64,000 nucleotides of DNA from NCBI GenBank assembly GCA_002707785.1, contig PANW01000042.1, positions 215,184 through 279,183 of the forward strand, read 5' to 3'. The first letter of the stretch is position 1; every line of letters begins with the position of its first letter. Source of the stretch: Cellvibrionaceae bacterium (GTDB lineage: Bacteria > Pseudomonadota > Gammaproteobacteria > Pseudomonadales > Cellvibrionaceae). The notes beneath the pieces are model-generated. The model was not told the origin of the DNA and ran no database searches. It worked only from the letters and a program-made list of their open reading frames with translations. A program made the position numbers and the translations under genes. Below, in pieces: positions 63,498-64,000 of this stretch.

Positions 63498-64000
63498 CTA
63501 CTGAATTGTCTTCACGTCCTCGATCGGCACCTTGCCGATACCGGCCAAGTTCAAAGTCGTACCACCACCATTGGTGCCTAAGGTTACGCTGTTGACGTTG
63601 GCACCCAAGAGCGTGTTTAGCTCCTGCATTTTGCCGTCGATCTGCGCTTCAGCCTTAACCGTATACATACCGCTCGGCAACTGTTCGCCGCTATTGTCGA
63701 GACCATCCCACATCAAATCGTGATCCTTGGCCGGCTGACTACCCATTTGTACGTTACGTACCAATTGACCGGCCGAATCATAAATGCTGAGACGCAAATC
63801 AGGGCTTGACACCGGCAACTGAACAACCCCAGTAAACAATTCGCCCTGCTGCATCCAAGCCTCATTAGTATCGACTTGAACCTTTCGACCCACCAGCGCA
63901 GTCGCCTCCAAGGCCATACCCGACTGATAATTCGACACAAAACTGCCCATGGTGTCATTCAGGTTGTCGATACCCTCAAGCGAACTGAACTGAGCCAGCT
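63498..64000 (-). CDS. flgD: Flagellar hook-capping protein FlgD, C-terminal part
   Basis: The frame is open to the window edge, so the 5' end is missing. The last 167 codons read in phase as LAQFSSLEGIDNLNDTMGSF, then YQSGMALEATALVGRKVQVD and the FlgD tudor-like/Ig-like fold (LSIYDSAGQLVRNVQMG and DLMWDGLDNSGEQLPSGMY). FlgD caps the growing hook. An internal ATG at 63950 is not the start. It precedes flgE, as usual in flgBCDE. Confidence 0.93.
   Translation of the reverse strand, partial: LAQFSSLEGIDNLNDTMGSFVSNYQSGMALEATALVGRKVQVDTNEAWMQQGELFTGVVQLPVSSPDLRLSIYDSAGQLVRNVQMGSQPAKDHDLMWDGLDNSGEQLPSGMYTVKAEAQIDGKMQELNTLLGANVNSVTLGTNGGGTTLNLAGIGKVPIEDVKTIQ

Noticed and set aside
1-64000. CRISPR arrays, tRNA and rRNA genes
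   Set aside because: None were recognised. The tandem repeats have units of 7 or 12 bases without spacers, so they are not CRISPR arrays.

Overview
The window (about 50% GC by eye) is almost entirely a polar-flagellum, chemotaxis and flagellin-glycosylation locus of a gammaproteobacterium. The FleQ/FleSR regulators, a HptB-HsbR-HsbA-type switch, repeated sigma-54 (-24/-12) and sigma-28 promoters and a PA3496-like small gene point to the Pseudomonadales/Oceanospirillales/Cellvibrionales side of the class, probably marine. The sequence alone does not fix a genus. Nearly every gene is on the minus strand, so the map reads from right to left.

Layout by coordinate. 1-5161: start of fliM, fliL, fliK, and a phosphotransfer/phosphatase/anti-anti-sigma trio. 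5562-14914: a complete chemotaxis operon (STAS-cheY-cheA-cheW-mcp-cheR-cheD-cheB) with the gene order of the Pseudomonas Che2 cluster, behind a sigma-28 promoter. 15218-21570: fliE-fliF-fliG-fliH-fliI-fliJ (basal body MS ring, switch and export ATPase). 21913-22086: a small unrelated plus-strand gene. 22386-28062: fleR, fleS, an EamA-type transporter and fleQ. 28420-32035: three fliS paralogues, a fliT and a plus-strand receiver-TPR gene. 32207-44325: the glycosylation island, with a Maf glycosyltransferase and a methyltransferase on plus, converging on a legionaminic-acid-type pathway (legB, legC, legG, legI, ptmE, legF, an aminomutase-like PLP enzyme, ptmA and a methyltransferase) on minus. 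44476-53553: fliD, flaG, two large flagellin genes, a small plus-strand FliT-like gene and flgL. 53564-64000: flgK, flgJ, flgI, flgH, flgG, flgF, flgE and the end of flgD.

How it fits together. FleQ probably heads the hierarchy and FleSR is the second tier. Seven sites matching the sigma-54 consensus lie before fliL, fliK, fliE, fleS, the fliS-fliT-fliS operon, flagellin B and flgF. Three sites matching the sigma-28 consensus lie before the chemotaxis operon, flagellin A and the lone fliS. The two flagellins therefore appear to be made at different stages, and the FliS paralogues are split between the same two sigma factors. The sugar island should make a CMP-activated nonulosonic acid that Maf attaches to flagellin.

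Points worth a second look: the matched split of flagellins and FliS chaperones between sigma-54 and sigma-28; 7-bp tandem repeats upstream of the flgF and fliL promoters; a legionaminate route lacking its N-acetyltransferase but carrying extra enzymes; oversized hook, junction and cap proteins; and a CheA with two tandem copies of a P2-like module. Function assignments rest on recognised motifs and gene order. No database search was run.
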